64,000 nt of DNA from Bacteroidales bacterium (GCA_015060445.1 SUYL01000031.1:29014-93013), one strand, 5' to 3'. Positions 54,136-63,510 are shown, counted from the stretch's first letter. Numbers and translations are program-made. Notes: generated by a model from the letters alone, not told the origin.

Positions 54136-55776
54136 CTAGTTGTACAGGAACCTCTTGATACTCATCTTAGGGGTCTTTTCAAACGGAGAATTCATCCTCT
54201 CAACATCCGAGAGTTTGCTGTATGCCGGCATCTGCCTGTTTACCTCCGCCATGAGGGTTTTGCGGTATTCATCTGAATTTACCGCATCCTGCTCCATCTT
54301 CTCCGCATCCATATAAACGAGGGCAACAAGAGAGGCTCCTCTGCCCAGGACTATTGATTCAACCACATAAGGCTGCATATTTATTACCGCTTCAATCTCC
54401 TCAGGGTAGATGTTCTGTCCGTTAGGGGAGAGAATCATATTCTTGCTCCTTCCTTTTATGAACACATTGCCTTTTTTGTCAAGAAGGCCAAGATCTCCGG
54501 TGCGCATCCAGCCGTCGGGAGTAAAGGCGGCATCTGTTGCCTCCTGGTTTTTGTAGTAGCCGCTCATGATGTTGGTTCCTCTTGCCTGTATCTCTCCCAC
54601 CACTTTATAAGGGTTCTCCGAGTCTATCCTTATCTCTACTGTATCAATTGGCTTGCCGCATGACTTTGGTGCAAAGTTCCACCAGTCCTCATATGCCATA
54701 AGAGGGGCAGCCTCGGTCATTCCATATCCTACTGTATATGGTAGTTTTACCTTCTTGAACACCTTTTCAATATCCGGATTAAGTGCTGCTCCACCCATAA
54801 CTATCTCCCTTATGTTTCCACCGAATGCAGCAAGCAGGGTCTTGCGTATTTTACTGAATATTAAATTGTTTACCCCAGGTATATGGGTAAGGACCTTCAT
54901 TAGCGGCTTGTCCAGTACAGGCTGCAGTTTGTTCTTGTAGATCTTTTCCATTACAAGGGGAACTGTAATGAGAAGGTATGGCTTTATCTCTGCCAGGGCT
55001 CCCATAAGCATTGCAGGGGTAGGCATCTTGCCAAGGTAATAGATTGAGGATCCTCCGCACAACGGATATATAAGTTCAAACATCATTCCGTACATGTGGG
55101 CCATTGGGAGCATTGAAACTATCTTGTCATTAGGGGTTGAAGGGATCCTGTTCTGCCCAAATTCCACATTAGCGCTTATACACTCGTACCTCAACATAAC
55201 CCCCTTAGGTACGCTTACTGTACCGGATGTGTAATTGATTATTGCAAGGTCCTTGCCGTTGTCTGTTGGGTATGAGACATTTTCTGCCTTGAATCCGCCA
55301 GGGTACTCGGCCTCAAATTTGCTCTCCAGAGTGTCATACGCCTCCTTTATCTGCGGAGTAGCAGCATAGAGAAGGGCAAAATCAGTGGTTGAGATTACCG
55401 CCTTGAGCAACGGCATCTTATCTATTGAGAGTTTGGGCCACATCTCGTTGTCGGTGAAGAGTATTGTACTCTCCGAATGGGCTACAAGAGAGTTTACATT
55501 GTCGGGATGGAAATCTGCCAGGATTGGCACCATAACTGCCTCATATGTGTTTCCTGCAAGGAATGACATCCCCCATCTGGCTGTGTTTTTTGCACACAGG
55601 GCCATCTTCTCCCCTTTTGCCACACCTGCTTCCCTGAAGAACAGGTGCAGTGCGGCACATTGCCGGGCAACATCACCAAATGTAAATGTCTCACCTTTGT
55701 AATTGCCCAGGGCAGGCCTTTCCCAATTTTTTTTTACCGACTCCTCAAGTCTCTGTAAGTAGTGCTTCATGTTCAA
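54136..55776 (-). CDS. AMP-forming acyl-CoA ligase (long-chain-type)
   Basis: Adenylate-forming enzyme of 546 residues, probably a fatty-acid or other carboxylate CoA ligase. The ATP loop reads YTSGTVSVPKG (commonly YTSGTTGxPKG), the A5 motif is YGMTEAAPLM, and A7/A8 are GWMRTGDLGLLD and FIKGRSKNMILSPNGQNIYPEEIE. The catalytic A10 lysine is plausibly in KTPKMSIKRF. It has its own promoter box and no partner gene, so the substrate is undetermined. Confidence 0.88.
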   Translation of the reverse strand: MNMKHYLQRLEESVKKNWERPALGNYKGETFTFGDVARQCAALHLFFREAGVAKGEKMALCAKNTARWGMSFLAGNTYEAVMVPILADFHPDNVNSLVAHSESTILFTDNEMWPKLSIDKMPLLKAVISTTDFALLYAATPQIKEAYDTLESKFEAEYPGGFKAENVSYPTDNGKDLAIINYTSGTVSVPKGVMLRYECISANVEFGQNRIPSTPNDKIVSMLPMAHMYGMMFELIYPLCGGSSIYYLGKMPTPAMLMGALAEIKPYLLITVPLVMEKIYKNKLQPVLDKPLMKVLTHIPGVNNLIFSKIRKTLLAAFGGNIREIVMGGAALNPDIEKVFKKVKLPYTVGYGMTEAAPLMAYEDWWNFAPKSCGKPIDTVEIRIDSENPYKVVGEIQARGTNIMSGYYKNQEATDAAFTPDGWMRTGDLGLLDKKGNVFIKGRSKNMILSPNGQNIYPEEIEAVINMQPYVVESIVLGRGASLVALVYMDAEKMEQDAVNSDEYRKTLMAEVNRQMPAYSKLSDVERMNSPFEKTPKMSIKRFLYN

Positions 55777-55792
55777 GTTTTTTTAGGAGCGG

Positions 55793-55800
55793 CAAATGTA
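55793..55800 (-). promoter_or_regulatory. Minus-7 box of the acyl-CoA ligase gene
   Basis: Minus-strand TACATTTG, 17 bases before the ATG. Divergent from the EamA gene box 22 bases away. Confidence 0.45.
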
Positions 55801-55821
55801 GGGTATTTTTCTTATTATTTG

Positions 55822-55829
55822 TATATTTG
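55822..55829 (+). promoter_or_regulatory. Minus-7 box of the EamA transporter gene
   Basis: TATATTTG, 18 bases before the ATG, implying a leader of about 10 bases. No matching minus-33 seen. Confidence 0.5.
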
Positions 55830-55846
55830 CATCCAATTTTTTTAAT

Positions 55847-56797
55847 ATGAGAAATTTAAGGGGCCTTATAATGGCCATTTTGTCATCTGCCACATTTGGG
55901 CTTATACCCCTGTTCTCCATTCCCCTTATGGAGAATGCAGACAGGAGTCTTGAACTGGACCTGGACAACGTATGCTTCTACAGGTTCCTCTTCTCGGCAT
56001 TGCTTATGGGTGTGATTACATTCATTGGGTTTGCAAGGAAAGGCAACGGTCCCCTAAATATAAGGAAAGTTGCAGTGGAGGCGTTTGGCCTCCAGACAAA
56101 GCAGTTCTTTCTGCTTCTGCTCATATCTGTATTCTATGCATCTACAAGCATATTCCTCACCGCCTCATATACAATAGGTGAGATTCCCAGCGGCATAGCC
56201 ACCACTATGCATTTCCTCTACCCTGTATTTGTAACCGCTGTAATGATTCTCTTCTTTGGCGAGAAACTTACAGTTGCCAAGGCCCTCTCCATTGCAATGG
56301 CATTTGGGGGTGTATATTTTTTGAGCGGGGCTTCGTTTGGCGGCAACTTCACTCTCAACCCTCTTGGGCTCCTTTTTGTACTGGTAACAATATTTACCTA
56401 CGGCTCATATATAATTGGGGTAAACAACCTTAAGGCAATAGCAGGGATGAACGGTATGAAACTCACTTTCTACGTTTTGGCTTTTTCCTGCATGCTCTTC
56501 TGCTGCAATATCCTTGTAAAGGGGGGAGAGTTTGCTCCACTTACAACATTCCACCAGTGGTGGAACATCCTGGCCCTTGCATTTATCCCAACCCTTATCT
56601 CAGACCTCACTCTTGTGTACGCCATCCAGATCATTGGCTCCACTACAACGGCAATACTGGGATGCATGGAGCCGCTCACTGCCGTTCTTGTGGGGATTAC
56701 GGTTTTTGGGGAGAGGCTGGGCTTGAACCAGGGGATAGGCATGGTACTGGTATTCATGGCAGTGTATCTTGTAATAATCTCACAGAAAAAGAAATAA
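55847..56797 (+). CDS. EamA-family (DMT) transporter
   Basis: Cytoplasmic-membrane drug/metabolite-type transporter of 316 residues with ten hydrophobic segments in two EamA halves. The end of each half carries the family-like patterns VFVTAVMILFFGEKLTVAKALSI-like (FFGEKLT) and LGCMEPLTAVLVGITVFGERL. Family members export metabolites or amino acids; the substrate here is unknown. Divergent from the acyl-CoA ligase gene. Confidence 0.88.
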   Translation: MRNLRGLIMAILSSATFGLIPLFSIPLMENADRSLELDLDNVCFYRFLFSALLMGVITFIGFARKGNGPLNIRKVAVEAFGLQTKQFFLLLLISVFYASTSIFLTASYTIGEIPSGIATTMHFLYPVFVTAVMILFFGEKLTVAKALSIAMAFGGVYFLSGASFGGNFTLNPLGLLFVLVTIFTYGSYIIGVNNLKAIAGMNGMKLTFYVLAFSCMLFCCNILVKGGEFAPLTTFHQWWNILALAFIPTLISDLTLVYAIQIIGSTTTAILGCMEPLTAVLVGITVFGERLGLNQGIGMVLVFMAVYLVIISQKKK

Positions 56798-56834
56798 CAC
56801 ACGCTGGGTGGTTATAACCATCCGCAACCACACC

Positions 56835-56842
56835 TATATTTG
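56835..56842 (+). promoter_or_regulatory. Minus-7 box upstream of small Cys-rich gene
   Basis: TATATTTG, 25 bases before the ATG of the 74-residue frame. It is the main support that this small frame is transcribed. Confidence 0.45.
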
Positions 56843-56867
56843 TACACAACATGAATTGTGTGCAGAG

Positions 56868-57092
56868 ATGAAAGGTATAAAGGTTGGAAATATACTCATG
56901 TTCCGCAAATGTGCAGTATGCATTGTCTGCGGAATAAAGAAAATGGGAAACAGTTCCTGCATCATTGGGGTAGATTCCAGCAACACCATTCATGAAGGTA
57001 CTCCCGACAATTGGGAACCTATACTCCACAAAATGGACAAACTGAAACATTTTGAAGACAACATTCTGAGCAATATAGTCTCTTCCCGATAG
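56868..57092 (+). CDS. Small cysteine-containing protein, unrecognised
   Basis: A 74-residue frame starting MKGIKVGNILMFRKC. I do not recognise it. The N-terminal part has CAVCIVCG, with Cys at three close positions and a fourth after GNSS, a spacing that could bind a metal. The C-terminal half is charged and helical (LHKMDKLKHFEDNIL). A TAnnTTTG box precedes it and btuC follows after 52 bases, but no functional link is evident. Confidence 0.4.
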   Translation: MKGIKVGNILMFRKCAVCIVCGIKKMGNSSCIIGVDSSNTIHEGTPDNWEPILHKMDKLKHFEDNILSNIVSSR

Positions 57093-57130
57093 TTTACCCC
57101 AAAACCGCCCCTATTCTCCCTAAAATTCAT

Positions 57131-57138
57131 TATCTTTG
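57131..57138 (+). promoter_or_regulatory. Minus-7 box of btuC
   Basis: TATCTTTG ends 6 bases before the btuC ATG, so transcription would start at or next to the ATG and the mRNA may be nearly leaderless. Confidence 0.5.
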
Positions 57139-57144
57139 CAGGAT

Positions 57145-58167
57145 ATGGGAAGAGAGACAAAAGCATATTATATCCTCATTGCCGCATTTCTCCTGCTGTT
57201 TGCAGGAAATCTGGTTTATGGCGCTGTAAAGATCCCTTTTGGTGATGTACTGGCCATATTGATGGGAAGTGAAGCGGAAAAGGCTTCATGGAATATGATA
57301 ATCCTGGGCTCCAGGCTTCCCCAGTGCATAACTGCCCTCCTTGCAGGTGCAGGGCTCGCCATAAGCGGCCTTATGCTGCAGACCCTTTTCAGGAATCCCC
57401 TTGCAGGCCCTTCCATACTTGGCATAAGTGACGGTGCCAACCTTGGTGTAGCATGTGTCATGCTCTATTCTGGCGGGCTGTTGGGCTCCCTGAGCGGAGG
57501 GGCATATTTTTCCATGATTATTGCGGCCCTGGGCGGCTCTCTGGCGGTACTTGCCCTTATCATCTATTTTTCAAGAAAGATAAAGAGCAATGTAATGCTG
57601 CTCATAATAGGAATAATGATAGGTTATCTGGCCTCATCTGCAATTTCAATCCTCAATTACCATGCTGCTGCAGACAAGGTGCACCAGTATGTGATGTGGG
57701 GAATGGGTGATTTCACCGGAGTTTCTGTAGAGAAACTTCCATACTTCGCATCATTTACCGTGTTTGGCCTCATATATTCAATTCTCCTGATAAAGCCTCT
57801 GAACGCCCTGCTGCTGGGAGAGATGTATGCCGCCAACCTTGGGGTGAAGATAAAGAGTGCCAGACTCTCCATACTGCTGTGCACAGGTATCCTTACAGCA
57901 ACCATTACGGCATTCTGCGGCCCTGTTTCATTTATAGGGCTTGCTGTACCTCATGTGGCAAGGATGCTTCTTGGGACCTCAAACCACAAGCACCTGGTAC
58001 CGGTAACCATATTGAGCGGAGCATGCATTGCAATGTTGTGCAACATGCTTACGGTTGTACCCGGGAACAACAGTCTCCTTCCTCTCAATGCAGTTACACC
58101 AATGATTGGAGCGCCAATAATCATATATGTAATCATAAACAGGAAGAACCTGCAATATTTCAATTAA
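57145..58167 (+). CDS. btuC: Vitamin B12 ABC transporter permease (FecCD family)
   Basis: Inner-membrane permease of 340 residues with about ten helices. The signature GPVSFIGLAVPHVARML and the early GAGLAISGLMLQTLFRNPLAGP are hallmarks of the FecCD/BtuC family. Siderophore permeases look alike; B12 is favoured because the solute-binding protein gene converging on this operon is under a cobalamin riboswitch. The ATG is used rather than the TTG 9 bases upstream, which lies in the promoter box. btuD starts 5 bases after the stop. Confidence 0.88.
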   Translation: MGRETKAYYILIAAFLLLFAGNLVYGAVKIPFGDVLAILMGSEAEKASWNMIILGSRLPQCITALLAGAGLAISGLMLQTLFRNPLAGPSILGISDGANLGVACVMLYSGGLLGSLSGGAYFSMIIAALGGSLAVLALIIYFSRKIKSNVMLLIIGIMIGYLASSAISILNYHAAADKVHQYVMWGMGDFTGVSVEKLPYFASFTVFGLIYSILLIKPLNALLLGEMYAANLGVKIKSARLSILLCTGILTATITAFCGPVSFIGLAVPHVARMLLGTSNHKHLVPVTILSGACIAMLCNMLTVVPGNNSLLPLNAVTPMIGAPIIIYVIINRKNLQYFN

Positions 58168-58172
58168 GGAAG

Positions 58173-59195
58173 ATGGGTACAAAAGTGAACGAAATAGCGG
58201 TACAGGCAAAAGGGCTCTCAATAGGATACAACGACTCCAAAGGGCGCAAAGTAGTGCAGAGCGATGTAAACCTCACACTATACAGCGGTGAGGTAACGTG
58301 TCTGTTGGGATTGAACGGAGCGGGAAAATCTACCCTTATACGTACTTTGTGCGGGTTCCAGCCCCCATTGGAAGGGGATGTACTGCTCAGGGGCAAGGCC
58401 CTTACCGGGTACTCATCTGGAGAGTTTGCCAGAGAAGTTGGTGTTGTGCTTACAGAAAAGACAAATGCAGGTGGCATTACAGTATACGAACTTGTAGGGT
58501 TGGGCAGGCATCCATATACAGGATTCTTTGGCACCCTTAAGGAAAATGACCGCAAGATAATTGAAGCATCCATGGAGGCGGTGGGAATCTCCCACAAACA
58601 GCACAATTATGTATCTGAACTCTCAGACGGAGAGAGGCAGAAAGCCATGATTGCAAAAGTGCTGGCCCAGGAGTGCCCTATAATTGTACTGGACGAGCCA
58701 ACCGCATTCCTTGATGTAACAGCCAGGATAGACACAATGGTACTGCTGCGCAAACTTGCCAAGGAGCAGGGGAAGGCCATTGTTCTCTCCACCCATGATA
58801 TAGACTCCGCCATAGGTATGGCAGACAACCTCTGGCTCCTTTCTAAAGGGAAACATGTTAGATTCGGTGCCCCTGAGGATCTGATTATGGATGGCACCAT
58901 TGGAGAGTTCTTCAGCAAGGAGAACATTATATTTGACCAATCTACAGGTAAATTGAGTTCTGTACTGCCAAAAGTGCTTCCTGTTGGGGTAAGCGGTGAT
59001 TTCCAAACCTCCTACTGGGTAGGGAATGCCCTTGTAAGGAACGGATTCACCCCTTCTGCCATACAGGAAAACGGTATTAATGTAATTTGCCACTCCCGGG
59101 AGAATCTTGAACTCCAGTATCCCGACAAATCAACAAAAAAGGCCACTTCCGTGGCCCAATTGTGTGAGATAATCACTAAGGATTATCCCGCATAG
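58173..59195 (+). CDS. btuD: Vitamin B12 ABC transporter ATPase
   Basis: ATPase of 340 residues, start MGTKVNEIAVQAKG. Walker A GLNGAGKST (46-54), Q-loop near CGFQPPLEG, signature LSDGERQ (150-156), Walker B IIVLDEPT (Asp174/Glu175) and switch His in STHDID are intact. About 90 extra C-terminal residues follow the ATPase core and are not recognised; they end close to a tail-to-tail overlap of 20 bases with btuF. Confidence 0.88.
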   Translation: MGTKVNEIAVQAKGLSIGYNDSKGRKVVQSDVNLTLYSGEVTCLLGLNGAGKSTLIRTLCGFQPPLEGDVLLRGKALTGYSSGEFAREVGVVLTEKTNAGGITVYELVGLGRHPYTGFFGTLKENDRKIIEASMEAVGISHKQHNYVSELSDGERQKAMIAKVLAQECPIIVLDEPTAFLDVTARIDTMVLLRKLAKEQGKAIVLSTHDIDSAIGMADNLWLLSKGKHVRFGAPEDLIMDGTIGEFFSKENIIFDQSTGKLSSVLPKVLPVGVSGDFQTSYWVGNALVRNGFTPSAIQENGINVICHSRENLELQYPDKSTKKATSVAQLCEIITKDYPA

Positions 59196-60309
59196 CCTCA
59201 TAACACACAAAATTGTAATCCGGCATAAGTTCCGGATGGAACATCTTTACATAATCGGCAAGTATATAATCCGGGTGTATTGCAATATACTCATAATATG
59301 GCGTTGTTACCGTATTGCAGATATATATGTTCCTGTTCCTGAAAGGGGCAAACTTGGCATACGGCTCATACTCCCCTTTAAGATCTGAATAGAGCATAGG
59401 ACGCGGCATGGCATACTTGAAAATCCATATGTCCGAATCCTCACCCCTCTCAAATACAGTTTCAAACGCAATTGGAACACTTCCTGTCTCGGTATTGTCG
59501 GAGAAGATATACTCTGCCCCGGCATCCTTGTACATCTGGGCAATATAACTCGCCCCCCCAACAATGAACCATGAGGAACCGTATTTTCTCTCACTCATTA
59601 CCCTTGGCCTGTGTTCTACATTTGCCACCAGGGCCTTGAGCCTGTTATAATTGTTCATGGTTACTTTAAACAGAGAGTCTGCCAGGGCCCTTTTTCCCTG
59701 CAGCATACCAAATACCTTCATCCACTCTACCCTTCCAAGGGGATGTGTCTCCATATAATCTGCCGACTCAAAAATTGGAATACCCAATTTCTCCGCTTGG
59801 CCGTAACCGCCATGCTCAAATGGTGATGCAATTATTATCTCACCACCAACTTCCATTATCTTCTCCACATTTGGCGACGCTGCCTTTCCGCAATCATGAA
59901 TCTTCCCCTCTTCCATCATCTGCAACGCCTTCCCGGAGGTAAGATACTCCGGTTCACATATCCCCACAACTCCATCCAATGACTCCAGTTCCTCCCAGAT
60001 TGATGCATGGATGGTGGTGTACATTATCACATTCTGCACAGGGGTGCGGATTAGGGTCCCCTCCGGAAGATTGTCGGGAAGATCCTTGCCCCTCTCCACC
60101 AGGATATATCTCTGGAGGACTTTTGCGGTATCCCACGGATCAACAACAGAAATTGTGCTGAAACCTTTATAATGGGCTATTTCAAACCCCTCCGCATAGA
60201 GGTTCTCCTCAACCGCCCCATTAAGGGGAGCAATATTCCCCTTGCCTGTTGAGCAGCAGGCAAGGAAGAATATACTTACATACAAAAATATTGGCAGAAT
60301 TCTTTTCAC
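59176..60309 (-). CDS. btuF: Vitamin B12 ABC transporter substrate-binding lipoprotein
   Basis: Periplasmic-side B12-binding lipoprotein of 377 residues. I choose the GTG start (VKRILPIFLYVS), which overlaps the btuG stop as GTGA; an ATG 27 bases upstream is the alternative. Lipobox FLACC gives Cys18. The class III binding fold shows VVGICEPEYL, EIIIASPFEHGG, LGIPIFESADYMETHPLGRVEW and YLADYVKMFHPEL-like ILADYVKMFHPEL. Gene order btuB-btuG-btuF behind a riboswitch supports B12. Confidence 0.87.
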   Translation of the reverse strand: MKRILPIFLYVSIFFLACCSTGKGNIAPLNGAVEENLYAEGFEIAHYKGFSTISVVDPWDTAKVLQRYILVERGKDLPDNLPEGTLIRTPVQNVIMYTTIHASIWEELESLDGVVGICEPEYLTSGKALQMMEEGKIHDCGKAASPNVEKIMEVGGEIIIASPFEHGGYGQAEKLGIPIFESADYMETHPLGRVEWMKVFGMLQGKRALADSLFKVTMNNYNRLKALVANVEHRPRVMSERKYGSSWFIVGGASYIAQMYKDAGAEYIFSDNTETGSVPIAFETVFERGEDSDIWIFKYAMPRPMLYSDLKGEYEPYAKFAPFRNRNIYICNTVTTPYYEYIAIHPDYILADYVKMFHPELMPDYNFVCYEAMRDNP

Positions 60310-61412
60310 TCGAACTTCACATTTCCGTTGAAACATACTTTTATAGGATTTATTGCCCCGGTATCAAATTTATATACAATCTGGGCCTCTTTTCCAACAT
60401 AATGACTTACTACATACATGTCGCCATTATTTACATAATCCGATGAACCTATATAAACGAATCCTTCAATCGGATCTACAAAAATGCAGTATCCATTGGG
60501 GATAGCCTCAGATGAAATGAGTTCCCCCTCAATTTCATCCTTTACATAGTTGTAGATATAATATTTGATTGTCTGGTTCCAGTTCTCATCATACTGTGAA
60601 CTCAATATATATCCCCTTACAGGCCCAATAGCCATATTGGTTGGGGCAACTCCCTCCACTGTAGTTATCTGGTCTGTGTACTCATCTATTATCTGCAGTT
60701 TTGCAGGCTCTGCGCCATAATCTCCCCAACACACCAGATAAATCTTGCCGTCTCCACAATAATGGAATGTCTGGGGATTGTAACCGGTCTCTATCTCCCC
60801 TATTTTCTCCATATCTCTGGAATTGAGCACCTCAACCCTGTTTGCAAAATTGGGATAATTGTTGCCGTCAGTTATGGCTACATAAAGTTTATTCTTGTTT
60901 TTTGAGAATAATATTCCCTCAGGGAAAGGGCCGGTCTTAACAGTTTTCACATTAAACGACGCTGTATCAATGGCTCCTACATACCCCTCCATATAGGTAA
61001 CAAATACCTTTCCGTTTCCAACTGTCATCTGCCTTGGAGAGAGATTTGCGTTTTCACCCTTTACAGTAACCTCTTCAATGATTTTTCCGTTGAGGTCCGT
61101 TACAAAAACTACGGCAGAACCGGTTACCGCAATATAGAGTTTGCTTCCGTACACTACCATATCATTGGCAGAATCCCCTAACCTCTTGCCCCCATTGGCC
61201 AATGAGAAGACATTGGTAGCCACCTCCTGTGCAAGTGGGTTAAAGAATGTAAGTTCAGAATTGTTGGAATCCATCATTCCGCTGTTAAGAATATATACAT
61301 CAGATGTATAGGGCGCTATACCTATGTGCAATTCCTCATCTGAACATGATGCTGCACCCAGCAAAGTCATCACAAGACAGAGTGCATAAAAAAGACTTCT
61401 TCTCATATACAT
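60306..61412 (-). CDS. btuG: BtuG-like beta-propeller surface lipoprotein (DUF5074 type)
   Basis: Surface lipoprotein of 368 residues with lipobox AASC (Cys23). The body is a repeated beta-propeller with YncE-like blades such as DVYILNSGMMDSNNSELTFF, DMVVYGSKLYIAVTGS and GKIYLVCWGDYG. In Bacteroides BtuG binds B12 with very high affinity and hands it to BtuB. It lies 18 bases after btuB and overlaps btuF. The B12 role follows from position and the riboswitch. Confidence 0.82.
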   Translation of the reverse strand: MYMRRSLFYALCLVMTLLGAASCSDEELHIGIAPYTSDVYILNSGMMDSNNSELTFFNPLAQEVATNVFSLANGGKRLGDSANDMVVYGSKLYIAVTGSAVVFVTDLNGKIIEEVTVKGENANLSPRQMTVGNGKVFVTYMEGYVGAIDTASFNVKTVKTGPFPEGILFSKNKNKLYVAITDGNNYPNFANRVEVLNSRDMEKIGEIETGYNPQTFHYCGDGKIYLVCWGDYGAEPAKLQIIDEYTDQITTVEGVAPTNMAIGPVRGYILSSQYDENWNQTIKYYIYNYVKDEIEGELISSEAIPNGYCIFVDPIEGFVYIGSSDYVNNGDMYVVSHYVGKEAQIVYKFDTGAINPIKVCFNGNVKFE

Positions 61413-61430
61413 AATATTTAACGGATTTAA

Positions 61431-63458
61431 CTAATACTCAAATTTAATGGTTGCCCTGAACGATCTCCCCGGCATTGGATAATACTGTATTACATCATAC
61501 TGCTCATCTGTAATATTCCGGCACTCCACCTGAAGGCTCAAGCCGTTGGCAAACTCCTTTTCAAGAGAGAGCGTGTGCTCCATATATCCGGGCATAAGGT
61601 TCCATCTAATGTTTTGTGGCAAAGCATACCTGTCACCCACCACACTCATAATATATCCTACATTTACCCACCTGTTGAGAATGGAGAGAGAGACATTGCC
61701 CGAGTGTCTTGGGGTATATGGTATCTGGTCCCTGTAGTTCTTTGAAGACGGGTCTGTAACATCCACTGCGTACTGGTATGAATAATTTCCCTGCATCCTC
61801 ACCCTGAAATCTGCACTCAGCGGCAATGAAATTCCCAGATTCACATCCAGTCCCTTGATTTCAACCTCTCCCATATTGAGCATCCTCCACACAAACAGGG
61901 TTGGCAGGGCTACAATCTTCTCCTCCACCTTGTTGTAAAAGGCATCTACCTGCAGTGAGATATCATCCAGCAGATTCCCCAGCATTCCTCTCCAGGTGAA
62001 GCCAAGGTTTACCTGCCTGGCAATCTCAGGGTTGAGGGAACTGTTCCCCACCCTGTCGTAATAGAGGTCATTGAAGGTAGGGGTGCGGAAAATGTCCTGG
62101 TAAGAACCCCTTATCCTCAGATTATGCTCCTTGAACAACTTGTATGAAATACTCACAGAGGGTGAGAGCCTGAACCTGTTGGGGGCTGCTGCTCCTCTCT
62201 CCAGATTTTCTGTAATGAAAGTGGAAAGGAGGCTTGCGGTTGCACTCAACCTGCCGTTGTCATACCTTGCCGCCAGGGCGGTAAGGGAGGTATATCTTTC
62301 GGGATAACAGAAATTCTCAAATGAAGCATCCAGGGTATTCCTGAAAAAGTCCTGGGAGAGTACAACATTTACATTTTCTGCTGCGGCATACTTTGCAGAG
62401 ACTGAACCATACAATTCCCTCTGGGTGTAATAATCTGTACGGGCACCTCCCTGATACGATTCATTCTCATCCCTGTACTTGTTCCAGGCATAATTGTATT
62501 TCAACTGCCCCTTCAACGCCCATCTTCCCGACAATTTATTGTTGTAGTGCGCCTGAACAAAACCGGCTTCATCCCACAGCCTCTCCCTGGCATCCGGGTT
62601 ATAATAGATTACCGAACCTGGAAGCCCCCTTTGCGAACTCATCCAGTTGGCCTTGAATGTAAGTTCTCCCCCTCTGCCCAGATTCCCATATACATTGGCC
62701 TCTGCCCTAATTGTATTCACATCTGAATTCAGCCTCTTCTCCCTGGTAGATGAACTTCCGTTTTTAAGGGTATAAGGATAATTTCCATCTGAGGTGAGCC
62801 AGTCTCCGTTTATTGCAAACGACCATTTGTCACTCAACTTCTGCTGCCAGTATGCTGATGGGTTATATGTACCAAAGGAACCAACTCCTATGGCTGCTCC
62901 AAGATTGGTGTTGGAACTGTTGAATTCCGGTTTGGCAGTTCTGATGCTCAACACTCCGGCCGATGCAAACATCCTGGCTGTCTGAAAAATATCCTCAACC
63001 TGCCCTATTGAGAGGGATATCATCTCCACATTGGAAAGGTTGAAACGCCCTATATCCACCTGGCCGCTCTGGGCATTGGAAACGGTTACCCCATCATAAC
63101 TTATGGCGGTGTGCTGTGTACCCAGACTCCTCACAGAGACAGTCTTCACACCACCTATTCCACCATAATCCTTTATCTGCACCCCCGAGAATGTCTTAAC
63201 CGCCTCATGCAGTTCCTTCATTCCCAACACTGCAAAATCCTTCTGCTGCATCACCTGCAACGGGGTACTCTGAAGATTTGGAGAAGGTTTTGTCTTGGCT
63301 GTTACCACTGCCACATCCAGCGTATCGTCCAACTCCTGCTGGTGCACAGAAACAACATTCTGCCCCAGCACATTCCCTACAGGAAATATGCACAGCCACA
63401 ATACAAACAAAAGGCACTCTGCGCAATGGCGCACACCGGACAAATCTTTAAAAGGCAT
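61431..63458 (-). CDS. btuB: TonB-dependent vitamin B12 receptor
   Basis: Outer-membrane receptor of 675 residues. A signal sequence ends near FPVGNVLGQ. The plug (about 60-190) holds VAVVTAK, IKDYGGIGGVKTVSVRSLGTQH and YDGVTVSNAQSGQVDIGRF; the barrel ends in FRATIKFEY. The 52 bases before the start lead straight into a cobalamin riboswitch, so expression falls when B12 is plentiful. It is short relative to SusC proteins and lacks their N-terminal extension. Confidence 0.92.
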   Translation of the reverse strand: MPFKDLSGVRHCAECLLFVLWLCIFPVGNVLGQNVVSVHQQELDDTLDVAVVTAKTKPSPNLQSTPLQVMQQKDFAVLGMKELHEAVKTFSGVQIKDYGGIGGVKTVSVRSLGTQHTAISYDGVTVSNAQSGQVDIGRFNLSNVEMISLSIGQVEDIFQTARMFASAGVLSIRTAKPEFNSSNTNLGAAIGVGSFGTYNPSAYWQQKLSDKWSFAINGDWLTSDGNYPYTLKNGSSSTREKRLNSDVNTIRAEANVYGNLGRGGELTFKANWMSSQRGLPGSVIYYNPDARERLWDEAGFVQAHYNNKLSGRWALKGQLKYNYAWNKYRDENESYQGGARTDYYTQRELYGSVSAKYAAAENVNVVLSQDFFRNTLDASFENFCYPERYTSLTALAARYDNGRLSATASLLSTFITENLERGAAAPNRFRLSPSVSISYKLFKEHNLRIRGSYQDIFRTPTFNDLYYDRVGNSSLNPEIARQVNLGFTWRGMLGNLLDDISLQVDAFYNKVEEKIVALPTLFVWRMLNMGEVEIKGLDVNLGISLPLSADFRVRMQGNYSYQYAVDVTDPSSKNYRDQIPYTPRHSGNVSLSILNRWVNVGYIMSVVGDRYALPQNIRWNLMPGYMEHTLSLEKEFANGLSLQVECRNITDEQYDVIQYYPMPGRSFRATIKFEY

Positions 63459-63510
63459 TCTATTACGGTTCTACGAAAATCTTTACCCGAGATTCTCAAG
63501 TTAAAAGAAT

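Noticed and set aside
57879..58172. N-terminal extension of the btuD frame by 98 codons
   Set aside because: The extension lies inside btuC in another frame and has no ATPase-like sequence; the ATG at 58173 follows the btuC stop by 5 bases and starts the normal fold.
57145..60309. Reading the ABC transporter as a siderophore importer
   Set aside because: FecCD-type proteins overlap in sequence, but the cobalamin riboswitch and BtuB-BtuG neighbours favour vitamin B12.
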